A stretch of 64,000 bases of DNA from Coptis chinensis (GCA_015680905.1 CM027378.1:58181501-58245500), one strand, 5' to 3'. Shown: positions 34,087-46,347, numbered from the stretch's first letter. The notes: a model not told the origin generated them from the sequence alone. A program made the numbers and translations.

Positions 34087-34870
34087 CTAGTGTTTGAAAT
34101 GGAGTGAGGGTTTAAATATGATGTGGTGGTGGTGGTTTGACTTGACCGACTGAAAGAACAGTGGTGGTGGTGGAGTGGTGGCGGCGCAAAGACCAAATTT
34201 GTGAATTTTTGGTGGTTTTAGTTATTTAAATCGGTGGGGGTTGTGGTGGTTTGGTTTAGAGAAGATTTGGGGTTAGGATTTGATTTTTTGGTGGGTTTAT
34301 GGTATTTTCTTTTTAATTTTTATTTTTCTAGGTTTGGAGCTTGTTAATGGCGATGGAAGATGAAAAAACGATGAACTATTCTGTTGAAGAAGGTAAGGTA
34401 TGCCGATGCTACCGGTCGTGAAGGGCTGGTTGGGCCCAAGCCCAAAATCGAAATATTTGATTTTTTCGATTTTTTTCGCTAATTTCAAATCAAAATTGCC
34501 GCCGTTATCGGGTCCGATTTTTTGCGAATGAGATATGGAAATGATCAGGAGGGAATTTCCTATCCAATGATCCATAAAACACTCTATTCCGACTTCGGAT
34601 GACATACGAGATAGTAGAAAACGCCTCGAAATGCGTGCATGACGTAAGTTATGCTTAAGCGAATGAACTCTAAATTAATAGATTATGTCAATCCGAAGCG
34701 TAATACAATAAAACGGCCTAAACAACTCTAATGGGACATAAAACATTTATTACGGAAACACTAACACCCACCCCCAAACAAATTTTTTTACAACGAAGCT
34801 TAGAAAATTTGTTTTAGTAATGGTCTTTTAAAGTCGATTCGAGACTTCCTAGATTACTATGTTTATTTTT

Positions 34871-34903
<33 letters not shown>

Positions 34904-35639
34904 TTTAGAAGGAAAAACGATAAGCAATAAAGACATAATTCACACCATAGAGAAACATGACTCAAAAATCCGAGAAAAAACATGCAAGAGTGGAAAACGT
35001 GAACTATGTGAACCGTGGACTTAGGATCCGTACTTACAGCCACACACTCCATAGGGAGGGCCGGTTACCTTAATGGTGCACTCACCAATATATTAAAGTG
35101 AAAGGAAATGCACCAAACACCGAAATTGAGTGGTTTTATAGTCGATACTCGAGACTTTATCTAAAACATATGTATGAACATGCAGTTGTTCATATATCAA
35201 CAACCGAAATAGTTGTGGATCATTCCATAAATAAATATCACATAAAACATATCCAAACACAATGAAACACCAATTTTCCCTATGACTCAACCTAGTGAAA
35301 TGAAAGTTTAAGTCGGATTACCCTATTGTGTAACCTATCATGCACCTTATTTTTCATTTTTGAATGAGTGGGTGTTCTAGTAAATAAGTGTGGAAAAGTG
35401 AATGGTTGTGGAGAATATGGTAGATATGGATAAGTTCTAGAAAGACAGCTTGTACACAATGAGGATGTGGTTTTAGCACCGAACTCATTCATTGTGTGTG
35501 TAGGGACTGTCTCAATTCTGAAAATGAAGGTGTCAAATAGTTTGTCCTTCTGAAGTATCTGTTTGCTAGGAGGATTTAAAAAATTATGAAGCACAGGAGA
35601 AACAAAAGGATCGAGTGCAAACTCGAGATTCCTTTGAAA
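34087..35639 (-). other. El2 region between linker tail and ORF-A
   Basis: Collinear with 26285-27828. The minus-strand frame 35292-35594 repeats FLNPPSKQILQKDKLFDTF and TVPTHTMNEF. A TTTAAA box lies about 25 bases before the ORF-A ATG. A (TTTTTA)n-like tract lies at 34860-34905. No other gene. Confidence 0.5.
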
Positions 35640-36248
35640 GGGTGGAAGGAGGGGAATCGAGGTGGATGTTGTGCAAGTTAGTTCTTGATAGGGTGAATTT
35701 TCACCTACTCAAAAAAACTCATCGAATTCCCCATCTAGATTGGTCATATCCACATTACTATGGTAGTCCTCTACATCTTTGAGAAAGTCATCTATCCCGT
35801 CCTCATCAATAATATGTGTATCGACTAGTGTAGGGATGAAAATGTTGGAGTCGACTTTCCAAAGGAAAGAATTTTGGGCATATGACTATCGGGAACGTGT
35901 TGTTGAAATAATCTCGTTTAAGCTCTCGATCATGCTAACCTCTCCATCCATAGATCTAATCGGGTAATCTGTGTCCTTGTTTTAAAAAAAACATTGACTT
36001 CAACAACAAGATGGCCAAAAGACATGGACATTGAACCATCACGGCAATTAATGAGCGCATTGGCGGTTGCCGGAAAGGGCGCCCTAAAATGATCGGACAG
36101 AGTCGTTAGAGACTTCTGTATCGAGGACTACAAAATCAGCCGGATAGTAGAAATCCTGAACTTTTACCAGCACATTTTCGACTACACCCTTAGGATACTT
36201 AATAGACCGATCAGAAGGTATCGTTCACAACGATGAATAGACCCTACG
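35640..36248 (-). pseudogene. El2 protease/linker relic
   Basis: Aligns with 37626-38190 of El1 and, by translated blocks ([17 protein letters not shown], ATANALINCRDGSMSMSF-like), with Z1 264-480. The active-site part of the protease and everything upstream are missing; LTR B follows directly. Confidence 0.65.
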
Positions 36249-37620
36249 AAAATGTATATAGTCTACCTACGAAATGAACGATGAATTCACAACGTAAGTA
36301 AACTAAAACTATTGTTTTGTTGCTTATTTATCAAAGTTTTCTTCTACTCTCAATCCTATGAGATAAAGTGGAGTAGGAAGTTCGTTCCACTCTTAGTCCT
36401 TCCGTATGCTTGTATTCTAGTCTCAATACTCTACTTAAAGTCAATGAGAGCTTTACGAAGGGGCAACTAAACTATGGTGCAACTACCCACAAGATGCAAC
36501 TAGTCGATTATCAGACAACTATGAGGATGCTACGGTGATTCTATGATAAGGAGTTAGAGGGGGATTGATTCCACCTTAACTCAACTTAATCCACTAACGA
36601 CGAAGTCAGTCGTAATCCGAATGAATCGCCACTGTAACAAGCGGTTCTTCCTAATCCCTAATTACACATGGCATTTATACCAATTAATAACTAGCATGTG
36701 AACAATTAAACCCATTCTCATGGTGAACTAATTATTTCCGGGCGTGGAATAGAAATTACGGCGACTTCTACGATAAACGGAATCAAGTTTTCATCAAGGC
36801 TTCTCAACCCCTCTAATGGAGGTTTAGCCTTGAATCATTCCATAATCATTTCCATTTAAATTAAAACTACACATAATAATAAGCATTAAAATTTACTAAT
36901 TTAAACAATAACTAAATCTAAATTAATGACTAAAATGAAATAAGAACAAGAATTGAAATTAGATCTAGAAATGGAAATGACAAAATCGAAATTGATAAAA
37001 AATACTACTTTATTGATCTAATCAAATGAAGAACAAGATCCAAAGGTTTAATCTAATAAAGGATTTGAAACTAATTAAATAAAACAATTAAATCTAGATC
37101 TATAAGCTATTTTAATGGCTACTTTCTATTCTAAGCTATCTACCTAACCTAACTGCCATTGACTGCCATTAACACCGAGTCAAGCTTTTGTTTTATACAT
37201 CCAGATCAAAAATCGTGCATGGGCTTGGAGCCATGTTTTGGGCCGAAGAATCAGGCCCAAAACCCAATTCTTCGATCCAAAAGGCCTCTTCAGCTGCAGT
37301 TGGCTTCCATAGACTTTTCGTCCACTTCTGCTCCTCTGATTGGGTCAAGGCTTGGATCATTGCAAAGCTCTTCGAGCCGGTCGTTTTGACATAAGGTAGG
37401 CCTCAATCCGAGGTCTGAGTCCAAAGATATGGCATTCGGAAGTTCTGCTGACTTTTGCTCCTTTATCTCGCTAAAGTGGCACATTTCTGCACATAATGGA
37501 CTTTGAAGCCTGAAATGCATAAAAACACGTAATCAGTATTAACTCTTACTTATTATTCACATAATTGGTCTAACAGTATGATTATTAAGGGGTTAAAACT
37601 ACAGTTTTGGGCTCTTATCA
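36249..37620 (-). repeat. LTR B, 5' LTR of El2 with truncated inner end
   Basis: Matches LTR C from its base 16 on. The inner end TGATAAACGT and the PBS are absent. The outer end CTCTTATCA is intact and followed by GGGTG. Confidence 0.85.
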
Positions 37621-37625
37621 GGGTG
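37621..37625. other. El2 target-site duplication, right copy (GGGTG)
   Basis: Identical to 27829-27833; El1 sequence continues at 37626. Confidence 0.9.
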
Positions 37626-38420
37626 GAAGGAGGGGAATCGAGGTGGATGTTGTGCAAAGTAGTTCTTGATAGGGTGATTCATCACCTTCTCGAAGAAACT
37701 CATCGAATTGCTCATCTAGATTGGTCATATCCTCGTTACTATGATAGTCCTCTACATCTTTGAGAAAGTCATCTATCTCATCCTCATCCGTAATATGTGT
37801 ATCGACTAGTGTAGGGATGGAAATGTTGGAGTTTGAACTTCCGAAGGAAAGAAATTTGGGCATATGATTATCGTGGGAACGTGTTGTTGAAATAATCTCG
37901 AAAGCAACGCCTCGATCATGTTAACCTCTCCATCCATAGGCGAATCGGGTAACTGTGTCTTTGTTTTAAAACATTGACTTCAACAAGCAAGATGGCCAAA
38001 AGACATGGACATTGAACCATCGCGGCAATTAATGAGCGCATTGGCGGTTGCGTTTAAAAGGTCGCCTCTAAAATGATGGAGAGTCGTTAATCGACTTCGT
38101 GTCGAGGATGACAAAATCAGCCGGATAGTAAAAATCCTGAATTTTTACGAGAACATTTTCGGCGACACCCTTAGGATACTTAATAGACCCGATCAGCTAA
38201 TTGCAACGCGTCATTCTAATGGGGTGCATCTCGCCTAGACCTATTTGTCTATACAAATAAAACGGGAGTAAGTTGACACTAGCCCCCAAGTCTAATAACG
38301 CGGTCGCCGGTATAAGAATCTCCTAAGGTGCATTTATGCGAGTAGGGCGACCGGGGTCCTTGTACTTAACAATTCCATTATGTTCCGGATAGAGTTGGGA
38401 ATTGTTACGTTAAAAGGCGT
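37626..38420 (-). pseudogene. El1 aspartic protease and linker
   Basis: On the minus strand the active site ATALLDLGASVNLLP lies near 38270-38310, followed by YPADFVILDT and ATANALINCRDGSMSMSF. The linker frame (37618-37863) is open and acidic (THITDEDEIDDFLKDVEDYH). The order matches Z1 1-770. Indels break the frame between active site and linker. The linker does not lead into RT; it joins the segment now at 27828 downward. Confidence 0.75.
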
Positions 38421-40395
38421 CTTTTGGTATATTGGTCTTACGCCTAGTAGTACACAATTCCTTAAGAAACTTAGCATGGTGTGGTAGCTTTTTATAGCTT
38501 CGAGGAAGGGAAGGTTTATAGTTAGATTCTTGAAAACATCCCTAATCTCCTCGTAATTTGTATCCCTAGTTAACATGGCTAATTTTTGTGGAAACGGTGG
38601 TTTCGGCGTCTATATTTAGCAATGGTATTACACGGGTGTTTAACCGTGGCTTCCTGTTTCTTAGGTTATGTTGAACCGGTACCTCTACACGATTGGTAGG
38701 CTCTTGGTTTCTATTTCGTATCTAGTAATATAGCGGGTGGGTTACTCTTGGTGGGGTAACTATAGGCATAGTTACTTTGTTATCAACCATCTCGCCGCGA
38801 GCGGGGTGGTGGTGATGGCCTTTAGCTCACCTACATTTTCATACTCATTACTAGTATTATCGGTTACCTCAAAGGCTGTATTTGTTGTTTTAGGATTAGG
38901 TATTTCGTTACCTGGAAACACACCTTTGGGTTGGGCTTTATCTTGAGCCAATTTGTTTGGTTAAATTATTAACGGATTGTAGAAGGTTGTTGGTTAGATT
39001 GAGCCATGGTTTGGAAAAGTTTTTGGCTCACTTGTATGAAGGTGTCAAGACGATCCGGTTGTGTGGGTGTAGTAGTCACGGGTGGTGTGACTGGAACTAT
39101 TTCACGTGAATTATTTATGGGTGGATTTTGGTAGTTATTATTCTAGGAACGATACCTCTATTAGCATTATAATTATTATAACAACTTTGACCTTGTGCTT
39201 GACCTTGTCGAGGTTGCACTTGGTTGTTATAATTATTAAAATTCCCGACCACAATCCTTGTCGTAGTGGGGCTTGGTTAAAGTTGTCGCGTAGGCCTAAC
39301 ATATTGATTATTGTACCGGGGTATGACGTTTTGGTTATTTCTCCAACCGAAGTTGGGATTTTGTCTCCAAAGGGTTAGGTTCACTATTAATGGAACAAGC
39401 CTGTTCATAGGCTATAGGACAGTGGGATTCGGGATGCTCAGGGCTCTAACAGAAACTACATGGATTTGAATTTACATTCATGAGCGGGGATAGGATTTTG
39501 TTGAACCGAAATGGCCTCTACCTTTTTAGTGAGTGATTCGATTAGAGTTTTTAGCTCGGGATCGTGTTTAATTTCAAATATTCGGTAATTTAAGCGTATT
39601 AGAAGAAGAACTAGCGGAGCGGTGGATTTCTTCACTACCCCAGTTGTTATTTTCGCTTAGTTTGGTCCTCTAAAAATTTATAAGCCCTCAGGCTCCTTTG
39701 CTTAAGAAACTACCCCATTCATTATGTCAAGGACTTCTTTATGGTGGTGTAGAAGTCCTTTGAAAAAGGCACGAACTAACGTGTCTTTCGCTAAGTTATG
39801 ATGTGGACACTCTATAAGGAGATCGGTGAACGATTCCAAGCCTCCGAAAATGATTCATGAGGATTTTGTCGAAAGAAATGAATCTTGGAAAGCATCTCAT
39901 CCGATTTAGGGGTGGGTAAAATGTTCCATAAACAATTTGAACAAGTTTAGCCCACGAGTCCCTGAGAATTAGGCGTTTGGGCAGTTAACCAAGGCGCCGC
40001 CTTTATCGGGCTAAGGTGAAAGGGAATACCCTTAATTTAATTTGTTCATTACCAACCGTAGGATGGTGGAATGTTGTTAGGACTTGTTCAATCCTACGAT
40101 GTGCCGATAAGGTTTTCATGGTCTAATCCATGAAAAGCGGGTAACAAATTAAAATATTTGGGGGATTCGGAAATCCCATTTGGGTCGCTAGAACGATGCA
40201 AGATTTGGGGTTATCGCTCAAGGCTTTGTAGAAGTCAGAGAGAGGAGGTTCTCCTTCTTCAGGCATTATATCAGGTGGTGTGTGTGAAATAGTAGCTAGA
40301 GGTGTAGTGGTTGGTATACTAGATAGACTTGTTGTATATTTACGTTCGGTGTTTTTGTTCGGCCAGACCTTAATCTCATACAAGGCTAAGACCAA
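38421..40395 (-). pseudogene. El1 gag, degenerate
   Basis: The N-terminal part is open at 40123-40395 (EEGEPPLSDFYKALSDNPKS). Downstream, shifted frames give SPIKAAPWLTAQTPNS, PTPKSDEMLSKIHFFRQNPH and ESFSEAWNR, the retrotransposon gag core. A CX2CX4HX4C zinc knuckle with one internal stop is readable at 39419-39463 (minus). Gag forms the particle and binds the RNA. Many stops and frameshifts; not functional. Confidence 0.65.
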
Positions 40396-40884
40396 ACTTA
40401 GCTAAACACGTCAACACTCCAAACAATCCTGATATACTAGTATAAACCTCTAACTGGAGATGCGAGGTGTGGAAGAAAGGAATACTTGATTGCGTCCTTG
40501 CTTCGCTTATGAATAGCGTCTTGTTTACGCGTGTTCAGTGTATAAAACAAGTTAGAACACTGAAAAACTTGAAAAATCGAAGTTCGAATCAAACCCGTGG
40601 AAACCGCAAAATTCAGCTCGGTAGCAGGGTGCTCACTTTGGGCCTGGAATTTCAGTGTAAACTTCGAAGTTTCACGGTGTTTGAGCCGCAGTCGTCGCCT
40701 TCGGCTTCCAAGAAACTTTAGCGCAAATGCGCTCCGTGCAATTTTTTTTTTTTTTTTTTTTTTCGAGGAAGTTTAATGCTGAAAAAGACAACCACAGTAT
40801 GAATCAAACAAGGGTGGGCGGGTGAAATGGTACTTTAAGAAGAGTACTTATACTACGAAAACAATGCGAAAGTGAAACTAAGAT
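40396..40884 (-). other. El1 5' leader between PBS and gag
   Basis: No gene. Contains a T-run at 40741-40763 and a GC-rich hairpin-prone stretch (about 40680-40740). Confidence 0.5.
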
Positions 40885-40897
40885 GGCAGCGGCGCCA
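40885..40897 (-). promoter_or_regulatory. El1 primer binding site
   Basis: TGGCGCCGCTGCC on the minus strand, two bases after the LTR end. TGGCGCC is the usual beginning of plant Ty3/gypsy primer sites complementary to a tRNA 3' end. Confidence 0.8.
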
Positions 40898-40899
40898 TT

Positions 40900-42463
40900 T
40901 GATAAACGTAAAAAGAATAAAGTTTACCTACGAAATGAACGATAAAACTCAAAATGTAAGTAAACTAAAACTTATTACGTGCCTAATTTATCAAAGATTT
41001 CTACTCTCAATTCTATCGAAATAGAGTGGAGTAACAAATTCATTCCACTCCTAGTTCTTTCACAATGTAATGTTCTCTACGTATAAATAATCTTAACTAA
41101 AGTCTAATGAGAGATTTACGGAATGATAACTAGACTATGATGCAACTACCCACAAGATGCAACTAGTCGACTATTTAAACAACTATGGGAATACTACGTC
41201 GATTCTATGATAAGGAGTTAGAGGGGGTTGATTCCACCTTAGCTCAACTTAATCCACTAACGACAAATCGTCGTAATCCGGATTGAATCGCTTGCAGAAC
41301 AACTGTTATTCCTAATCCCTAATTACACATGGCATTTCTACCAATTCATAACTAGCATGTGAACGATTACACCCATTCTCATGGTGAACTAATCATTTCT
41401 AGAATGGAAAGGAAATTACGACGACTCTACGATAATCGGAATCAAGCTTTCATCAAGCCTTCTCAACCCCCTCTAATGGAGGTTTAGCCGAGAATCATCA
41501 CACTATCATTCCCAATCAAATTCGAACAAGACATGATATAAAGATTTGAACTTTACTTGTTTAAACTCAATTCAAAACTACTCATGCAATAATTAAATTA
41601 AACTAATAATGACAAATAAGTAAATCTAAGAATTGAACTAAATAAGTAAATGGAAAATGAAACTAGATTACCAAGAACACTATTTTATTAATCTAATGAA
41701 TAATAAAACAATGATTCAAATACTAAATTAATAATCTACTTTGTTCTAAAGTAATTAATTAAACATGAAACTAGATCTAAAACAAGATATGAAAAACTAA
41801 TTAATTAACTAATTGAAATTCTAAAACTAAGTTCTAAAACTAATTAATGGAGGCTAACTATTCCAATTCTTAATCTAGGTATAACTATCTACAATTAACA
41901 AAGAGCTAAGCTTTTGTTTTTATATGTTTCAGATCCAAAAATCGTGCATGGGCTTGGAGCCATGTTTTGGGCCAAAGAATCAGGCCCAAAACCCAATTCT
42001 TTCAGTCCAAAAAGGCCTCTTCAGCTGCAGTTGGCTTTGACAAACTTTTCGTCTATTTATACTCCTCTGATTGCGTCAAGGCTTAGACCATTGGAGAGCT
42101 CTTTCCGAGCCGGTCGTTTTGACATAAGGTAGGCACAATTCCGAGGTCTGAGTCCAAAGATACGGCCTTCGAAAGTTCTGCTGACTTTGTGTGCTGTTTC
42201 TGCCCGCGTCGACTTTTCAGCTTTTGACCGGGCTTTACAAAGGCTTTGTCTTCTTGAATCTTGGCCTTTAATCACGGAACTCCTTAGCAACCGACCTTTT
42301 CTCCTTTATCTCGCTAAAGTGGCACATTTCTGCAGATCATGGACTTTGAAGCCTGAAATGCATAAAAACACGTAATCAGTATTAACTCTTAATTATTACT
42401 CACATAATTGGTCTAAAAGTATGATGGTTAAGGGGTTAAAACTACAGTTTTGGGCTCTTATCA
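40900..42463 (-). repeat. LTR A, 5' LTR of El1
   Basis: 1564 bp from TGATAAACGTAAAAAG to GGGCTCTTATCA in plus coordinates. Its R/U5 half differs strongly from LTR D but matches LTR E (for example near 41560-41730), so A and D are different subtypes. Confidence 0.85.
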
Positions 42464-43552
42464 CACATCCACTTGCTTGATCACCACATCATATCCTAAA
42501 CGAGAATTTAAGCCCTTTTTGGATTGATATAGCCAGAAACTCACACCTATATGAAATTTATTATCTGCTAGTCTCCCCACTGAGCTTTTCATTAGCATTT
42601 TCACAAACCACAAATCCTTTACCCAATAAAGCAAAAGAAAAAATAAAATCCTTTACCTATCTGGATAAGTCTGAGAAATGGGATGAGTGAAGAAAAGAGA
42701 AGAGAAATGTAAACAAAAATTAGTTAGTTGCTTCAAAAAAGAAAAATAAAATAAAATAAAAACTCTAAAAATAGAATAAAATGAGTCAAAAAGCCAAAAT
42801 AAAAAGGCTAAGGATGGAAACAAAGTGTAGAAGCAAAAGAACAAGGTTTTCTCTAGTTACATAATATGAAGACCCTACTTTCTCAGACTTGTCTTTTTGA
42901 ATATCTATTTCCTTCCTTCTTTAACCAACACCTATGCCCCGTATAACCTAATAAAGACTTCTAGCTTAATTAGGAATAGGTTGGTGTGATAGTAAGTAGT
43001 AGATGTGTTTGATTGACCTCGGCTTCCTTGGATTGTCATTGAGATTGTGAGAAAACGTGTGCCTACTGCACACTGGAGTTAGCAAACTTGAGTGGAAAAA
43101 TCAGAGTGTTATGTGTTTTGACACATTTCTTGTGAGAACCTACTTAGGCACGCTACCCAAAAGTTTCAGAAACAGACATGCCATTGCATTTCATATCATA
43201 GTTCATTGTATAGTTGTTTGTATTAAGATGATTTGATTATTATGCATGTATTAGTTTAAGTTTTAGAATGATCATTCTTGTTTAAATACTAGTGAAATGT
43301 ATAAATCATTGAGACATAAATAAGGAAACAATAGTTTTATTTCTTAGTTGTTGTAGTATAGATGAAGTTTGTGAGTACCTTCACTGGAAAACTCTCACAA
43401 GGCTATAACTCGTCCACTAGGGAATTCCTAGTGGTTTAAGGCATTGTTGCATATGGTTAATGCAATTGCACTCGGCGAAACGAGATTAGTTAGAACTCCA
43501 TTTTTGGTCACTTATTCTAATTTCTCATATTTGCTTGAGGACAAGCAAAATG
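42464..43552 (+). mobile_element. 3' internal fragment of another plus-strand family member
   Basis: Matches the Z1 3' noncoding region (from ACTTGCTTGATCACCAC) and, inverted, El1 21565-22740, including the near-palindrome at 43414-43434. Everything upstream is missing; LTR A of El1 abuts it. Confidence 0.7.
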
Positions 43553-43568
43553 CTGTTTGGGGGTGGTT
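43553..43568 (+). promoter_or_regulatory. Polypurine tract before LTR F
   Basis: CTGTTTGGGGGTGGTT, directly before TGATAATAG. Confidence 0.75.
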
Positions 43569-44882
43569 TGATAATAGTCCAAAAATGTAGTTTTAACCCC
43601 TTCAACAATATCGCTTTTGACCAATTATGTGATTAATAAGTAAGAGTTAGTACTGCTATCGTGTTCTTATGTATTTCAGGCATTGGAGTCGAATATGTGT
43701 AGAAATGCGCCCCTTTTGCGAGATAAAGGAGCAAGGGTTGGTTGCTAAGAAGTTCTATGATAAAAGGCCAAGATTCAAGGAGAAAAAGCCTTTTGAAAGC
43801 CCAGTCAAAGCTGAAAAGTCAAAGTCAACGCCGGCAGAAACATCGCACAAAAGTTAGCAGAACTTCCGAAGGCCGTATTTTTGGACTTAGACCTCAGAAT
43901 TGGGCCTACCTTATGTCAAAATGACCGGCTCGGAAATCTCTTTCCAATGGTCTAGACCTTAACTTAATCAGAGTAATATAAATTAGTGAAATCATATGCT
44001 ACAGAAACACAACCAGAATTGAAAATCTTAGATTTAACCAATTGGGTTATGGACTTGATTTATGGGTCCATAACCTAACCTAAAAGCCCATGCACGAAAT
44101 TGTAACCTAACCCTCTCCTATATAAAGAGGGTTAAGGTTAAAACAAAGATTGGCTACTCCCTCATTAGTTTAGAATAAATTAGGGTTCTCTCTCTCTCCT
44201 TTTTAGGTTAGAATAATTTAGTTTTGTAGCCTCCATTAAATCCTTCAATCAAAACCCTTAGTTTAATATTCAATTCTTATCTCTTTAATTTAATGTCTTC
44301 ATCTTATTGTTTTGATATTGTTCATCCAATAAAGCAAGGCTAAAACCTCCATTAGAGGAGGTTAAAGAAGTCATGTGAGGATAATTGCTTGTTAGAATAG
44401 TTATTATTTAGAATAGAATTTCAAGTTCATTATTATGAGTGTTTAGAGATAAACCTCATAATGATGAACTAGAGTTTAGAGCCACCATCAAAGAGATTTA
44501 TGGTGGAGCTAAACTCTCATACTAGTGGAACCTTGATTCGAGAGGACTTGGTATTCACTAGGGATCAATATTCGATTCAATGACTAACTAATAGCCAATC
44601 GAATTGCATGGTGGAATTTCCCCCCTCTATGTTCTTCCAATTCATTAAATTCACCTTTTAATTGCTTAGTTTAATTTAAATAAATGATAACACTACTCTC
44701 ATTGTTCTCACCATTGGTTCCTTGTGTTTGATTAATTGAATTCATTTATGTCTTGCTAGTTTAGGAGTGGAACGATTCCGTACTCTATATATTGCATGAA
44801 TAAATATGTGAGAGTAGGAAATAAATAATTGATACCGTAAGAATAAGGTTAAAGTAATCTAGTTGAGTTTTTACGGTTATCA
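43569..44882 (+). repeat. LTR F, 3' LTR
   Basis: Starts TGATAATAGTCC and ends TTTTTACGGTTATCA (1314 bp). TATA box CTATATAAAG at 44118-44127. U3 is clearly related to LTRs A, D and E; the rest is diverged. No matching 5-bp duplication was found with LTR E's left flank (CATGT versus GCATC). Confidence 0.75.
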
Positions 44883-46276
44883 GCATCCTGTGTTGAAGAG
44901 GTTGGAAGAGAATGAGACTCATGACCTGATTCCTCGTATTCAAGCATGGGGGCTTCATCGTAGGCAGAGGGGGTATGGGGATCTATCACATAATATTCAT
45001 AACACTCGTCAATAGATTGAGTTTTTAGGAGCTACCCAAATTGAGTGGCAACCCTGGGCCGAGTCCTTTATATTTCAAACCCCTTATGTGGATATTCCAG
45101 ATGATCTAGAGAACACTAAGTACCGTAAACTATCCTATATGTGTCATAGAGCAAGGTTTCTTTCTCAGCAGCGAGTAATACTTGTAGGGTCAGTAACTAT
45201 ATGGCACCTTGGGGACAGATGTTGGCGTCAAGTATATAGAGAGATTGTTATACCTTACCCACCACCCATAGATATGACAGTCTCTGATATTCTTCCTGCA
45301 ACTCTTGCACACTATAGAGCAAACTCAAATGATTGGCCAGACGCAACAACTTTCATTTTTACGGGAGACTATGACTTGTATTAGAAGAAGGTTGGTCAAA
45401 GTCTCTTTGCTAGGTGCGTTATACCGGGGCACCAATTTTAAAGGGGTTACTTCTGAAGCATTGAGGTCTGACATTCATTTTCCAGAAAGAGTGGAGTTGC
45501 CACAGTCACAGCCCAGGGTGTTTCATGATATTGAGATGCCACAAAGAACTCCACAGATATTTGATGAGTCTAACCTTTGGCACTAGGGCATGATTAATTC
45601 TCAAGAGCAAGAGATGAGCATACCTATTGCACCAGCAAATGCCGCATTGGTAACAGATTTGTCAGAACAGTTTGAGCAGTTAGCCGTGGTTAGTATGATT
45701 TAAATTTATTCATGATTTGTTATTATTATTCATTATAACATGTAACATGCATTTGTTTTGTTAAACAGTATGAAGTAAGGTTGGAGCTCCTTAACTACAG
45801 CTCTCTCAGTTATGTCATGCGTGCGTCGTTCTCTCGTCAAAGTTTTGAGTACTTACAACAAGAGCGAAATCGAACTTTGCAGCTTCAGAGACGTGTGCAA
45901 CAGTTAGAGAATGCTGGAAATGACACATCTCAAGCTCAACCTCAACCAGAAAGGCGACAACGACATAGGGGGAAGAGCTCTTCGACCGAGCCTTCTCGTA
46001 AGGGAGGAGGTCTCAATAGATATTTTTTTCTAGTTTGTAATAATTGTGCGCCATTACTTGTAATATGGCGTTTGGGATTGTTGTTTGTAACGACTTCTTT
46101 ATTAGCAAGATTTTTTTTTATGAGTTTTGGATATGAATATGTCATTAAACAAAGGAGGTTATGGCAAAAAAAATTCAGGAATTATAAGTTAGGTTTTTTA
46201 CCGAGTTTCTGTGTTAGACTTGGGTGTTTTTTAGGATTGTTGTTTGTCTTATTTATTATTTCCAAAGTATATTAAC
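44883..46276 (+). pseudogene. Plant-mobile-domain-like gene remnant with coiled-coil tail
   Basis: From 44890 the frame shows LIPRIQAWGLHRRQ, a stop, IEWQPW, and then the open run 45088-45384: TKYRKLSYMCHRARFLSQQR, VILVGSVTIWHLGDRCWRQV, IVIPYPPPIDM and WPDATTFIFTGDYD. The R-x-L-CF-IV-x-H-x-DRV-RQF-like pattern is that of the aminotransferase-like plant mobile domain, found in transposons and domesticated proteins. After stops and frame changes, an intron with GTTAGT donor and AACAG acceptor (about 45686-45770) precedes a coiled-coil exon (YLQQERNRTLQLQRRVQQLE). Its 5' part is missing at the LTR F border. The tail from 46020 is probably untranslated. The family call is from recalled motifs. 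Confidence 0.5.
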
Positions 46277-46347
46277 AGGTTTTGGATATGAATATGTCAA
46301 TAAAACAAATGAGGTTATGGCAAAAAAAATTCAGGAATTATAAGTTA
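46121..46347. repeat. Direct repeat, about 70 bp, two copies
   Basis: TTTTGGATATGAATATGTCA ... GGCAAAAAAAATTCAGG ... ATTATAAGTTAG occurs at 46123-46193 and 46279-46347, separated by about 85 bp. Smaller repeats of TTGGTTCTGACAGGAA follow at 46424-46560. Confidence 0.8.

Larger units (their letters stand above)
27834..37620 (-). mobile_element. El2: young non-autonomous copy nested in El1
   Basis: LTR C (27834-29222) and LTR B (36249-37620) are nearly identical (about two differences in a 250-base stretch compared by eye) and are flanked by GGGTG on both sides. The interior has PPT, 3' noncoding region, ORF-B, ORF-A and a relic of protease/linker. PBS, 5' leader, gag and the last ~15 bases of the 5' LTR are missing at a single breakpoint (36248/36249). 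It inserted into the linker of El1, a member of the same family. Confidence 0.85.
20018..42463 (-). mobile_element. El1: non-autonomous Athila-family element with gag, protease and accessory ORFs
   Basis: On the minus strand the order is LTR A (40900-42463), PBS, gag, protease, linker, [El2 inserted], ORF-A, ORF-B, 3' noncoding region, PPT and LTR D (20018-21547). No RT, RNase H or integrase is present between linker and ORF-A, so the copy depended on enzymes from elsewhere. Outer flanks (ACTTT at 20013-20017, CACAT at 42464-42468) do not match, and LTRs A and D belong to different subtypes. The element may therefore be a recombinant rather than a simple insertion. Confidence 0.7.

Noticed and set aside
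38737..39378. Plus-strand ORFs over the El1 gag/protease region
   Set aside because: They are antisense to gag and protease, which show zinc knuckle and DLGAS motifs on the minus strand.
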